Assembly (NCBI RefSeq): GCF_001679645.1
Contig: NZ_LRUN01000055.1
Coordinates: forward strand, 1 to 48,763
Direction: 5' to 3'
Length of the DNA: 48,763 nt
Source: Pseudomonas bananamidigenes
Lineage (GTDB): Bacteria; Pseudomonadota; Gammaproteobacteria; Pseudomonadales; Pseudomonadaceae
Shown in pieces: positions 41,244-48,763 of the stretch. The position numbers and the translations under genes are program-made. The notes beneath the pieces are model-generated. The model did not search any database, was not told the DNA's origin, and saw nothing but the letters and a program-made list of their open reading frames with translations. Within the stretch, counting starts at the first letter, position 1. The number at the start of each line of letters is the position of its first letter.

Positions 41244-42143
41244 TCAGCTGAGTACATAGTCGACGGGCTTTAGCGCTGGCGGCAAAGGCTCAACGCCCAG
41301 CTCTGCCAGAACATCCCGCTCGATGCCCCGCACGAGCGCATCGGTCGGCAAATCGTTTTCATCGCGCCCGAACGGATCCTCAAGCTCATCGGCAATCGCA
41401 TCCAGACCGAAAAAGGTATAGCTGACAATCGCCGTGAACAGCGGCGTGAGCCAGCCCAGCGGTTCGGCCATGGCGAACGGCAGCAGGATGCAGAACAGAT
41501 AGATCGTGCGGTGCAGCAGCAGGGTGTAGGGGAAGGGCAGCGGCGTGTTCTTGATCCGCTCGCACACCGCTTGCGCCTGGGTCAGGCTGGTCAGGTGGTT
41601 GGCCAGCAACATGTAGCGCCATTCGCTGAGGTCGCCCGCTTCATGCAGATCGGAACAGTGCTGGCCGATCGTTTGCAGGATCCGTCCGCTGTAGTCCGGC
41701 ACCTGGGCGTCATGCTGCGGGGTGATCCATTCGGCGCTGGCGGCGGCTTCGTTTTCCCGGCGCAGACGCGCATTCAAGGCATGGGCGAAACCGCAGAGGT
41801 TGAGCAACAGCAGGCGGCGCTGCGCCGATTCGCGGATGACATGGGTTTCGCGAATAAAGGAACGCACATGCACGATCACTTCGCCCCAGGCCTTGCGTGC
41901 TTCGTACCAGCGGTCGTAGCAGGCGTTGTTGCGAAAATTCATGAAGATCGACAGCGACAGGCCGAGCAGCGTGAAGGGTGTGGCGTTGACCTTGGTGAAG
42001 TTGCTCGGGTGGAGGATTTCCACCAGCACGATGGCCGAGGCCAGCAGCGTGACCATCAAGGTGCGCAGCGCGATGCGCTTGGCGATCGAGCCCTTGAGGG
42101 TGAACAGAATGGCGAACTGGTTGACCTTGGGTCGGATGATCAT
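41244..42143 (-). CDS. Bestrophin-family ion channel protein
   Basis: A 299-residue inner-membrane protein of the bacterial bestrophin (UPF0187/YneE) family, pentameric channels homologous to animal bestrophins. It has a conserved N-terminal IIRPKVNQFAILF, hydrophobic segments at about 30-50 and 205-245, and the family stretch FRNNACYDRWYEARKAWGE. The start ATG 42143 has AAGG ten bases upstream. It follows moaA by 28 bases on the same strand. Bacterial members may be cation-selective; selectivity here is not known. Confidence 0.9.
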   Translation of the reverse strand: MIIRPKVNQFAILFTLKGSIAKRIALRTLMVTLLASAIVLVEILHPSNFTKVNATPFTLLGLSLSIFMNFRNNACYDRWYEARKAWGEVIVHVRSFIRETHVIRESAQRRLLLLNLCGFAHALNARLRRENEAAASAEWITPQHDAQVPDYSGRILQTIGQHCSDLHEAGDLSEWRYMLLANHLTSLTQAQAVCERIKNTPLPFPYTLLLHRTIYLFCILLPFAMAEPLGWLTPLFTAIVSYTFFGLDAIADELEDPFGRDENDLPTDALVRGIERDVLAELGVEPLPPALKPVDYVLS

Positions 42144-42171
42144 GCTGTTTTTGCCTTGAAAACGTGGCGGT

Positions 42172-43170
42172 TCAGCCGCCGGTCATGTTCATGAAACGCA
42201 CCACTTGCACGTCGTCGTTCACTTCGAAGTTGTGCCGGTAAGGCTTGAGCTTCATGGCGTCGATGATCGCTTTCTCGAGCCGCTGCGGTTGACCCGGATG
42301 GGCGCGCAGCACGGCTTTCAGATCCACCGAATGCTCGTTCCCCAGACACAGTAGCAAACGTCCCTCGACGGTCAGCCGCACCCGGTTACAGGTACCGCAG
42401 AAGTTGTGGCTGTGGGGCGAGATGAATCCCAGCCGGATGTGCGGCGCTTCGGCCAGGCGCCAGTAGCGCGACGGTCCCTGGGTCGACTCGGCGGAGTCGA
42501 TCAGGGTGTAGCGCTCGGCGATCCGCTCGCGCACCTGAGTGCTGGAGAAGAACGACTCGGCGCGACTGTGTTCGCTGATGATCCCGAGTGGCATTTCCTC
42601 GATGAAGGAGATGTCCAGATCCCGCTCGATGGCGAACTGCACCAGATCGTTGATCTCGTGATCGTTGCGGCCCTGCATCACCACGCAGTTGAGTTTAGTG
42701 CGGGTAAAACCGGCCTCGCGTGCGGCGTCGATGCCGTTGATCACTTGTGCCAGGTCACCCGTGCGGGTCATTTGTCTGAAACGCTCGGCATCGAGGCTGT
42801 CGAGGCTGACGTTGAGGCGCCTGACCCCGGCGTCGAACAACGGGCCGGCCAGTTTGCCGAGCTGCGAGCCGTTGGTGGTCAGGCACAGTTCGCGCAGGCC
42901 GGGCAGGGCGGCGATCTGCTGGCACAAGCCGACGACGCCGGGACGAATCAGCGGCTCGCCACCGGTCAGGCGGATCTTGCGAGTGCCCAGCGCCACGAAG
43001 CTCTGCGCCAGTAGAAAGATCTCCTCCAGTGTCAGCACCTGTTGGCGCGGCAGGAACTGCATGTCTTCGGCCATGCAATAAACGCAGCGAAAGTCGCAGC
43101 GGTCGGTGACCGACATGCGCAGGTAGTCGACGCGGCGGTTGTATCCATCGATCAGGACGCGCTCTGACAT
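42172..43170 (-). CDS. moaA: GTP 3',8-cyclase MoaA
   Basis: A radical-SAM enzyme for the first step of molybdenum-cofactor synthesis, turning GTP into 3',8-cyclo-GTP. The 332-residue protein has the SAM-cluster Cys at 25, 29 and 32 (CDFRCVYC), the C-terminal cluster in NFCGTCNRVR and a later Cys (LLLC), and the essential C-terminal Gly-Gly. The start is ATG 43170; upstream residues in frame are not conserved. It is divergent from the YdeP-type molybdoenzyme. Molybdenum cofactor is needed by that enzyme and by the IorB-like protein at 18-20 kb. Pseudomonas often carries extra moaA copies. Confidence 0.95.
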   Translation of the reverse strand: MSERVLIDGYNRRVDYLRMSVTDRCDFRCVYCMAEDMQFLPRQQVLTLEEIFLLAQSFVALGTRKIRLTGGEPLIRPGVVGLCQQIAALPGLRELCLTTNGSQLGKLAGPLFDAGVRRLNVSLDSLDAERFRQMTRTGDLAQVINGIDAAREAGFTRTKLNCVVMQGRNDHEINDLVQFAIERDLDISFIEEMPLGIISEHSRAESFFSSTQVRERIAERYTLIDSAESTQGPSRYWRLAEAPHIRLGFISPHSHNFCGTCNRVRLTVEGRLLLCLGNEHSVDLKAVLRAHPGQPQRLEKAIIDAMKLKPYRHNFEVNDDVQVVRFMNMTGG

Positions 43171-43527
43171 GACAGCCTCGCAGGTATGAAAAACCGTTGT
43201 TAACGGTGGGAGTTGGCGCAGGTTATGGACAACTTTCAAAGGCGTCCAATCACTATTTATGAATGGCCGATTGATGGGCTCGATGATGAATGTTCTTTCA
43301 CGACTCATTGCTCGCGTTAGTTTTGCAACTTGCCGTATTTAAAGGGTTTTATTCCGTGATAGATGCTTTCGATAACACAGTCATTAATAGCGATTAGACA
43401 AGTTTTTGCAGCGGTTCATATCCTTGTTTCCGTCAAACGAAACGACCGCTTTTGAACTTGAAAGTCAGTCGTCGCTGTTCAAACCCGATCAGGTTTTTGC
43501 CTGTGTGCATCGTCATGGAGAAGTCCC
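43171..43527. other. Divergent promoter region, moaA and ydeP-type gene
   Basis: A 357-base gap. The middle (about 43310-43400) is AT-rich compared with its surroundings and suits promoters for both genes. I see no REP, hairpin terminator or gene, and no clear Anr or NarL site. Confidence 0.55.
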
Positions 43528-45852
43528 ATGTCACAAGTCGACCGTTACAAACCCTACAAGGGCGCCGCTGCGGGTTGGGGCGCTGTCATCAGCCTCACCA
43601 AAAACTGGCTGGGCAGTGAAAACGCCCTGAAAAACATCCGCGCCATGCTCAAGACCAACCAGAACGGCGGTTTCGACTGCCCCGGTTGCGCCTGGGGTGA
43701 AGCACCCGGTGCGGGCATGCTGAAGTTCTGCGAGAACGGCGCCAAAGCGGTGAACTGGGAAGCCACCGGGCGCCTGGTCGATCCGGCGTTCTTCAACAAG
43801 TACACGGTGTCGACCCTGGCCGAGCAAAGCGATTACTGGCTTGAATATCAGGGCCGGATCACCCATCCGATGCGCTACGACGCGCGGATCGACCGCTATG
43901 TCGAAACCACCTGGGACGAAGCCTTCGCCCTGATCGCCCGACACCTCAAGGGCCTGAAATCGCCCCACGAAGCCGAGTTCTATACCTCGGGCCGCGCCAG
44001 TAATGAAGCGGCGTTTCTCTATCAGTTGTTCGTTCGCGCCTACGGCACCAACAACTTCCCGGACTGCTCGAACATGTGCCACGAAGCCAGTGCGGTGAGC
44101 ATGGGCGAGAGCCTCGGTGTCGGCAAAGGCACGGTGGTCTATGAAGACCTGCACCACGCGGACGCGATCTTCGTCATCGGCCAGAACCCCGGCACCAACC
44201 ACCCGCGCATGCTCGAACCGCTGCGTGAAGCAGTGAAGCGCGGCGCTCAAGTGGTGTGCATCAACCCGCTCAAGGAGCGTGGGCTGGAGCGTTTCCAGAA
44301 CCCGCAGAACCCGATCGAGATGCTCAGCAACGGCTGGGAAGCCACCAACACTGCGTACTTCCGCCCGGCACTGGGTGGCGACATGGCAATGATTCGCGGC
44401 ATGGCCAAGTTCCTCCTGCAATGGGAACGTGAAGCCCAAGCCACGGGCGGCGAGCCGGTGTTCGATCGCGCATTCATTGCCGAGCACACGTCGGGGCTGG
44501 ACAGCTATCTGGCCGAAGTCGACGCCACGAGTTGGGAGCACATCGTCGAGCAGTCTGGCGTGACCCTCGCCGACATCGAACTGGCCGCGCGCATGTATGC
44601 CCGCGCCAGGAGCGTGATCATGTGCTGGGCCATGGGCCTGACCCAGCACGTGCATTCGGTGCCGACCCTGCAGGAAGTCATCAACCTGCAATTGCTGCGC
44701 GGCAACGTCGGCCGTCCGGGTGCGGGGCTGTCGCCGGTGCGCGGTCACAGTAACGTGCAGGGCGACCGCACCATGGGCATCAACGAACTGGCGCCGACCG
44801 AGCTGATGGACGCTCTGGAAAAACGCTTCAACTTCAAGGTGCCGCGCATGCACGGCCACAACACGGTGATGGCGATCGGTGCCATGGAACGTGGTGAAGC
44901 CAAGGTGTTCATCGGCCTGGGCGGCAACTTTGCTCAAGCCACGCCGGACACCCCGCGCACCCACGCGGCGATGCGCAAACTTGACCTGAGCGTGCACATC
45001 TCGACCAAACTCAACCGCAGCCACCTGGTGACCGGACGTGACGCATTGATCTTGCCGTGTCTGGGCCGCACCGACATCGACGTTCAGGCCGAAGGCCCGC
45101 AAGGTGTGACCGTGGAGGACACCTTCAGCATGGTGCATTTGTCGTTCGGTCAATTGAAGCCGAAGTCGGCGCACCTGAAGTCCGAACCGGCCATCATCGC
45201 CGGAATCGCCGCCGCCACGCTGGGCAAGCACCCGATCGACTGGGAATGGGCGGTGGGCGATTACGGGCGCATTCGCAACCTGATCGCCGACGTGATTCCG
45301 GGTTTCGAAAATTTCAACGAAAAACTGTTGATTCCCGGTGGTTTCCACCTCGGCAACGACGCCTCGGACCGTGTCTGGAAAACCGAGTCCGGCAAGGCTC
45401 AGTTCACGCCGTGTGTACTGCCCGAGCATCTGGTCAGCGAAGGCGTGCGCAACTTGCCGGTCAAGCCGCATCTGATCCTGCAAACCATGCGTTCCCACGA
45501 TCAGTACAACACCACGCTGTATGGCCTCGACGACCGTTATCGCGGGGTCTACGGCATGCGCGACGTGGTGTTCGCCAACGAACAGGACATTCGCCGGCTC
45601 GGTTTCGAACCGGGGCAGAAGGTCGATCTGGTGGCGCTGTGGGACGACGAGCGTGAACGTCGGGTCAGCGGTTTCACCCTGATCGCCTACGACATCCCGG
45701 CCGGGCAGGCCGCCGCGTACTATCCGGAAACCAATCCGCTGGTGCCGCTGGAAAGCTACGGTGACCGCACCTACACGCCGACTTCCAAGTTCGTGGCGAT
45801 CCGTCTCGAAGCGGCCGAGGCGAGCAACCTGATCCCGTCGTCGGTGGCCTGA
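43528..45852 (+). CDS. FdhF/YdeP-family molybdopterin oxidoreductase
   Basis: A 774-residue DMSO-reductase superfamily protein of the YdeP group, related to formate dehydrogenase H. N-terminal [4Fe-4S] Cys are at 51 and 54 (CPGCAWGE) and about 68 (KFCENG). Molybdopterin-binding blocks include FVIGQNPGTNHPRM and the C-terminal molydop-binding domain. The start is ATG 43528 with GGAG upstream. In E. coli YdeP is linked with acid resistance, but its substrate is unknown; the same holds here. No fdhD or Fe-S partner gene is adjacent. A cytochrome bd-type oxidase operon follows 109 bases downstream on the same strand. Confidence 0.9.
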   Translation: MSQVDRYKPYKGAAAGWGAVISLTKNWLGSENALKNIRAMLKTNQNGGFDCPGCAWGEAPGAGMLKFCENGAKAVNWEATGRLVDPAFFNKYTVSTLAEQSDYWLEYQGRITHPMRYDARIDRYVETTWDEAFALIARHLKGLKSPHEAEFYTSGRASNEAAFLYQLFVRAYGTNNFPDCSNMCHEASAVSMGESLGVGKGTVVYEDLHHADAIFVIGQNPGTNHPRMLEPLREAVKRGAQVVCINPLKERGLERFQNPQNPIEMLSNGWEATNTAYFRPALGGDMAMIRGMAKFLLQWEREAQATGGEPVFDRAFIAEHTSGLDSYLAEVDATSWEHIVEQSGVTLADIELAARMYARARSVIMCWAMGLTQHVHSVPTLQEVINLQLLRGNVGRPGAGLSPVRGHSNVQGDRTMGINELAPTELMDALEKRFNFKVPRMHGHNTVMAIGAMERGEAKVFIGLGGNFAQATPDTPRTHAAMRKLDLSVHISTKLNRSHLVTGRDALILPCLGRTDIDVQAEGPQGVTVEDTFSMVHLSFGQLKPKSAHLKSEPAIIAGIAAATLGKHPIDWEWAVGDYGRIRNLIADVIPGFENFNEKLLIPGGFHLGNDASDRVWKTESGKAQFTPCVLPEHLVSEGVRNLPVKPHLILQTMRSHDQYNTTLYGLDDRYRGVYGMRDVVFANEQDIRRLGFEPGQKVDLVALWDDERERRVSGFTLIAYDIPAGQAAAYYPETNPLVPLESYGDRTYTPTSKFVAIRLEAAEASNLIPSSVA

Positions 45853-45961
45853 CCGACCCACGCGATCCAACCCTTTTGCAATCCGACTGGCTGCAGGCGT
45901 TCGCGCCTGGCGGTGGCCCGACCGTGTGCTGCCGCTTTTCAGCCTTGATGAGGACATCATC

Positions 45962-47377
45962 ATGTTCAACCTGGAGGCACTGGACCTGGCGCGAATTCAA
46001 TTCGCGTTCACGGTTTCGTTCCACATCATTTTCCCGGCGATCACCATTGGTCTTGCGAGTTTCCTGGCGGTACTCGAAGGGCTGTGGCTGAAAACCCATA
46101 ACGACACTTACCGCGATCTCTACCATTTCTGGTCGAAGATCTTCGCCGTCAACTTCGGCATGGGCGTGGTGTCCGGTCTGGTCATGGCGTACCAGTTCGG
46201 CACCAACTGGAGCGGGTTCTCCGACTTTGCCGGCAGCATCACCGGGCCGTTGCTGACCTATGAAGTGCTGACGGCGTTCTTCCTGGAGGCCGGGTTTCTC
46301 GGGGTGATGCTGTTCGGCTGGAATCGCGTGGGTCGTGGCTTGCACTTCTTCGCCACGGTGATGGTCGCCATCGGTACGCTGATCTCGACCTTCTGGATTC
46401 TCGCTTCCAACAGCTGGATGCAGACCCCGCAGGGTTTCGACATCGTTGATGGTCGGGTGATGCCGCTGGACTGGCTGGCCATCGTATTCAACCCGTCGTT
46501 CCCGTTCCGTCTGGCGCACATGGCGATTGCCGCATTCGTGGCCACGGCGTTCTTCGTCGGCGCTTCGGCGGCCTGGCATTTGCTGCGCGGCAACGACACC
46601 CGACCGGTGCGCAAGATGTTTTCCATGGCGCTGTGGATGGCTTTGATCGTGGCACCGATTCAAGCGGTGGTCGGTGACGCCCATGGCTTGAACACCCTGG
46701 AACACCAACCGGCCAAAATCGCCGCCATCGAAGGGCACTGGGAGAACGCCGACAACGAGCCAACCCCGCTGGTGCTGTTCGGCCTTCCGGACATGCAGGC
46801 GGAGAAGACCCAATACGCCATCGAGATTCCGTACCTCGGCAGCCTGATTCTCACTCACAGCCTCGACAAGCAGATCCCGGCGCTCAAGAGCTTCCCGAAA
46901 GAAGACCGGCCGAACTCCACCGTGATTTTCTGGAGCTTCCGCGTCATGGCCGGACTGGGCATGTTGATGATTCTGGTCGGTGTGCTGGGCCTGGCCCTGC
47001 GGCGCAACGGCAAGGTCTACCGGCATCGCGGCTTCCAGCGGCTGGTGCTGCTGATGGGGCCGAGCGGCCTGATCGCGTTGCTGGCAGGCTGGATCACCAC
47101 TGAAGTCGGACGTCAGCCGTGGGTGGTGTACGGCCTGATGCGCACCCATGACGCCGCGTCGCAACATTCGGTGGCGCAGATGAGCACGTCGCTGGCGCTG
47201 TTCGTGGTGATCTACTGCTCGGTGTTCACCGTCGGCATCGGCTACATGATGAAACTGGTGAGCAAAGGCCCGCAGCCGCACCACGAACATCCGCCCGCAG
47301 GCACTCAAGTGCAGACCCCGCGCCGACCACTCTCGGCCGTCACCGACAACCTCGAATCCGCGACACGGGTCCACTGA
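45962..47377 (+). CDS. cioA: Cyanide-insensitive ubiquinol oxidase subunit I (CioA)
   Basis: Haem-bearing subunit of a cytochrome bd-type quinol oxidase, 471 residues with nine predicted membrane segments. The family His ligand is His21 (FHIIFPA), with another haem His in RLAHMAIAA; the GRQPWVVYG motif is present near 366. The Q loop is short, as in the CIO branch of Pseudomonas and not the long-loop E. coli CydA. ATG 45962 has GAGGA upstream. It is first in an operon with cioB 17 bases downstream. The oxidase reduces O2 to water, conserves energy less than haem-copper oxidases, and resists cyanide. Confidence 0.95.
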   Translation: MFNLEALDLARIQFAFTVSFHIIFPAITIGLASFLAVLEGLWLKTHNDTYRDLYHFWSKIFAVNFGMGVVSGLVMAYQFGTNWSGFSDFAGSITGPLLTYEVLTAFFLEAGFLGVMLFGWNRVGRGLHFFATVMVAIGTLISTFWILASNSWMQTPQGFDIVDGRVMPLDWLAIVFNPSFPFRLAHMAIAAFVATAFFVGASAAWHLLRGNDTRPVRKMFSMALWMALIVAPIQAVVGDAHGLNTLEHQPAKIAAIEGHWENADNEPTPLVLFGLPDMQAEKTQYAIEIPYLGSLILTHSLDKQIPALKSFPKEDRPNSTVIFWSFRVMAGLGMLMILVGVLGLALRRNGKVYRHRGFQRLVLLMGPSGLIALLAGWITTEVGRQPWVVYGLMRTHDAASQHSVAQMSTSLALFVVIYCSVFTVGIGYMMKLVSKGPQPHHEHPPAGTQVQTPRRPLSAVTDNLESATRVH

Positions 47378-47394
47378 TAAAGGAGCATTGAGTC

Positions 47395-48411
47395 ATGGGT
47401 ATTCAAGGTATCGATCTCTCGTTGATCTGGGGCGTGATCATTGCCTTCGGGGTGATGATGTACGTGATCATGGACGGCTTCGATCTGGGCCTCGGGATCC
47501 TGTTCCCGATGATCAGCGACGCGCAAGAACGCGACGTGATGATGAACACCGTCGCACCGGTGTGGGACGGTAACGAAACCTGGCTGGTGCTGGGTGGCGC
47601 AGCGTTGTACGGCGCGTTTCCGTTGGCTTACGGGGTGATTCTGGAAGCGCTGTACCTGCCGCTGATCTTCATGCTCGCGGGGCTGATCTTCCGTGGTGTG
47701 GCGTTCGAGTTTCGCTTCAAGGCGCCGGCTGAAAAACGTCATCTGTGGGACTGGGCGTTCATCGGCGGTTCGCTGCTGGCGACGTTCTCACAAGGGGTGG
47801 TGATCGGCGCGTATGTGGCCGGTATTCCCGTGGTGGACCGGCAGTTCGCCGGCGGCGGACTTGACTGGCTGGCACCGTTCCCGCTGGTCTGCGGCGTCGG
47901 TCTGGTAGTCGCTTATGCCTTGCTCGGCAGTACCTGGTTGCTGGTCAAGACCGAAGGCATGCTCGAGTCGCGGATGCGTCACTACAGCCGTCCGCTGGCG
48001 TGGCTGCTGCTGGCGATGGTGCTGGTGATCGGCGCGTGGACGCTGCAGCTGCATCCGGAACTGGCCACTCGCTGGTTCAACCATGCGCACCTGACTGTGT
48101 TCGCCGGGCTGATGGTGTTGGCGGCGCTGGCGCTGTCCGGTCTGCTGCGTTCGTTGCGTCAGCGACACACCCATTGGCCGTTCGTATTCACTCTGGGTCT
48201 GATGTTCCTCGGTTACATTGGCCTGGCACTGAGCATCTGGCCGAACATCATTCCGCCGTCGGTCAGCCTGTGGGCCGCGGCATCACCGGCCACCAGTCAG
48301 TTGTTCGCCCTGATCGGTGCGCTGTTCATCCTGCCGGTGATCCTGATGTACACCTTCTGGAACTACTACGTGTTCCGCGGCAAAGTGAGGATCGGCGATG
48401 GCTACCATTGA
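47395..48411 (+). CDS. cioB: Cyanide-insensitive ubiquinol oxidase subunit II (CioB)
   Basis: Second subunit of the bd-type oxidase, 338 residues with eight or nine hydrophobic segments. The N terminus IDLSLIWGVIIAFGVMMYVI is typical of CydB/CioB. ATG 47395 follows AAAGGAG. It forms the inner-membrane complex with CioA. Its last codons overlap the DUF2474 gene by 14 bases. Confidence 0.95.
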   Translation: MGIQGIDLSLIWGVIIAFGVMMYVIMDGFDLGLGILFPMISDAQERDVMMNTVAPVWDGNETWLVLGGAALYGAFPLAYGVILEALYLPLIFMLAGLIFRGVAFEFRFKAPAEKRHLWDWAFIGGSLLATFSQGVVIGAYVAGIPVVDRQFAGGGLDWLAPFPLVCGVGLVVAYALLGSTWLLVKTEGMLESRMRHYSRPLAWLLLAMVLVIGAWTLQLHPELATRWFNHAHLTVFAGLMVLAALALSGLLRSLRQRHTHWPFVFTLGLMFLGYIGLALSIWPNIIPPSVSLWAAASPATSQLFALIGALFILPVILMYTFWNYYVFRGKVRIGDGYH

Positions 48412-48550
48412 AATGCGTGAAGTGAAGAGCCGCTGGTACAAACGTCTGGGCTGGCTGCTGCTGATCTGGTCCGGCAGCGTGGTCTCGCTGGCGGTGGTGG
48501 CAAGCCTGCTGAAACTGGCGATGCATGCGGCGGGGATGAGAACCCACTGA
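48398..48550 (+). CDS. DUF2474 small membrane protein, likely CioAB accessory subunit
   Basis: A 50-residue protein starting at ATG 48398 inside the end of cioB (14-base overlap, different frame). The N terminus is charged (REVKSRWYKRL), then one hydrophobic segment of about 22 residues (GWLLLIWSGSVVSLAVVASL). It matches the DUF2474 family, which follows bd-type oxidase genes in proteobacteria. By analogy with CydX it probably stabilises the complex. A terminator follows three bases after the stop. Confidence 0.88.
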   Translation: MATIEMREVKSRWYKRLGWLLLIWSGSVVSLAVVASLLKLAMHAAGMRTH

Positions 48551-48552
48551 AT

Positions 48553-48581
48553 AAAAAACCGGAGCCTGGCTCCGGTTTTTT
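48553..48581 (+). terminator. Rho-independent terminator of the cio operon
   Basis: Stem AAAAAACCGGAG/CTCCGGTTTTTT around a five-base loop, ending in a T-run. It could act in both directions. Confidence 0.9.
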
Positions 48582-48598
48582 ATTGCCCAAATCTGAGT

Positions 48599-48653
48599 CC
48601 ACCACTGAGTCTGTGGGAGCGAGCTTGCTCGCTCCCACAGGACTCAGTGGTGG
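48599..48653. repeat. REP embedded in a long inverted repeat
   Basis: A single REP palindrome (TGTGGGAGCGAG, loop CTTG, CTCGCTCCCACA) is flanked by a further 13-base inverted repeat (CCACCACTGAGTC and GACTCAGTGGTGG), giving a 25-base stem with one bulged G at 48640. It lies between the cio operon terminator and the CAP-domain gene. Confidence 0.85.
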
Positions 48654-48662
48654 TTTTAATAC

Positions 48663-48763
48663 TTACTCGCCACCAAACATCGCCGTCCAGTAGATACCGG
48701 CGCTGCTCTTCGGATCGACTGCGTAGGCTGCACCCAGTTCGCGGTACTGCGGGTTCATCAGGT
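48663..48763 (-). CDS. CAP-domain (SCP/PR1-like) protein, C-terminal end only
   Basis: The last 33 codons of a gene running in from the right edge, ending with TAA at 48663-48665. The residues (LMNPQYRELGAAYAVDPKS, then GIYWTAMFGG) match the C-terminal part of bacterial CAP/YkwD proteins, where a HCxNIMNPxFxE-like block and a YWTQxFG ending are typical. Such proteins are usually secreted and of unknown function. Most of the gene is outside the window, so the family call rests on this tail alone. Confidence 0.7.
   Translation of the reverse strand, partial: LMNPQYRELGAAYAVDPKSSAGIYWTAMFGGE

Noticed and set aside
43531..45969. An 812-codon minus-strand frame opposite the ydeP-type gene
   Set aside because: Shadow frame; the opposite strand has full molybdoenzyme motifs and a ribosome site.
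2742..48653. A scattered CRISPR-like repeat (recurring GTGGGAGCGAGCTTGCTCGC)
   Set aside because: The copies are single or paired palindromes in separate intergenic spaces, kilobases apart, with no regular spacers and no cas genes. They are REP elements.

Overview
The window is chromosomal DNA from a gamma-proteobacterium, almost certainly a Pseudomonas of the fluorescens group. Supporting signs are the GC-rich codon use, intergenic REP hairpins of the GTGGGAGCGAGCTTGCTCGC type (and a second GTGGCGAGGGAGC class), a DUF1652 protein, MiaE next to a two-domain universal stress protein, AcnB, and a cyanide-insensitive CioAB oxidase with a DUF2474 partner. I recognise no tRNA, rRNA, CRISPR array, IS element or prophage. 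The species call is an inference from gene content.

Layout. 0-8 kb: reductive pyrimidine catabolism. preT-preA and a dihydropyrimidinase run leftward; an NCS1 permease and an M20-type ureidopropionase/carbamoylase run rightward. The divergent control region holds three alternating TCACCA/TGGTGA half-sites. 8-23 kb: the most unusual part. A leftward gene set encodes two tandem ACMSD-type amidohydrolases, UbiD, UbiX, a CobW-type metallochaperone, an NCS2 purine/pyrimidine permease and an 8-oxoguanine/guanine-deaminase-like enzyme. Next to it lies a LysR gene, then a rightward iorA-iorB-type molybdenum hydroxylase pair (Tat signal on the large subunit), a second LysR gene and a triple-PAS LuxR-type regulator. 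Together these look like an uptake and degradation route for an N-heteroaromatic compound that I cannot assign to a described pathway. One of the two amidohydrolases has lost the N-terminal HxH metal motif.

23-33.6 kb: mixed accessory and housekeeping genes. These include DUF1652 with a coupled 20-codon ORF, a proline-rich lipoprotein, a TRIC/YicG-type channel, an SDR plus APH-like kinase pair, a 2-hydroxyacid dehydrogenase, a tautomerase, two tandem tail-anchored microproteins, an HAAAP amino-acid transporter, and a ParB-like protein coupled to a SulP anion transporter. 33.6-43.2 kb: core genes acnB, a DUF1289 gene, a uspE-like gene, miaE, an RstAB-like two-component system, a bestrophin and moaA.

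43.2 kb to the end: an FdhF/YdeP molybdoenzyme, the cioA-cioB-DUF2474 oxidase operon and the C-terminal end of a CAP-domain protein cut by the window edge. How they work together: the left operons import pyrimidines and convert them to beta-amino acids. The neighbouring cluster could import, hydroxylate, deaminate, decarboxylate and open a related ring. MoaA supplies molybdenum cofactor that the IorB-like and YdeP-like enzymes need. The MoaA link is a pathway inference, not evidence of co-regulation. REP pairs separate most transcription units.
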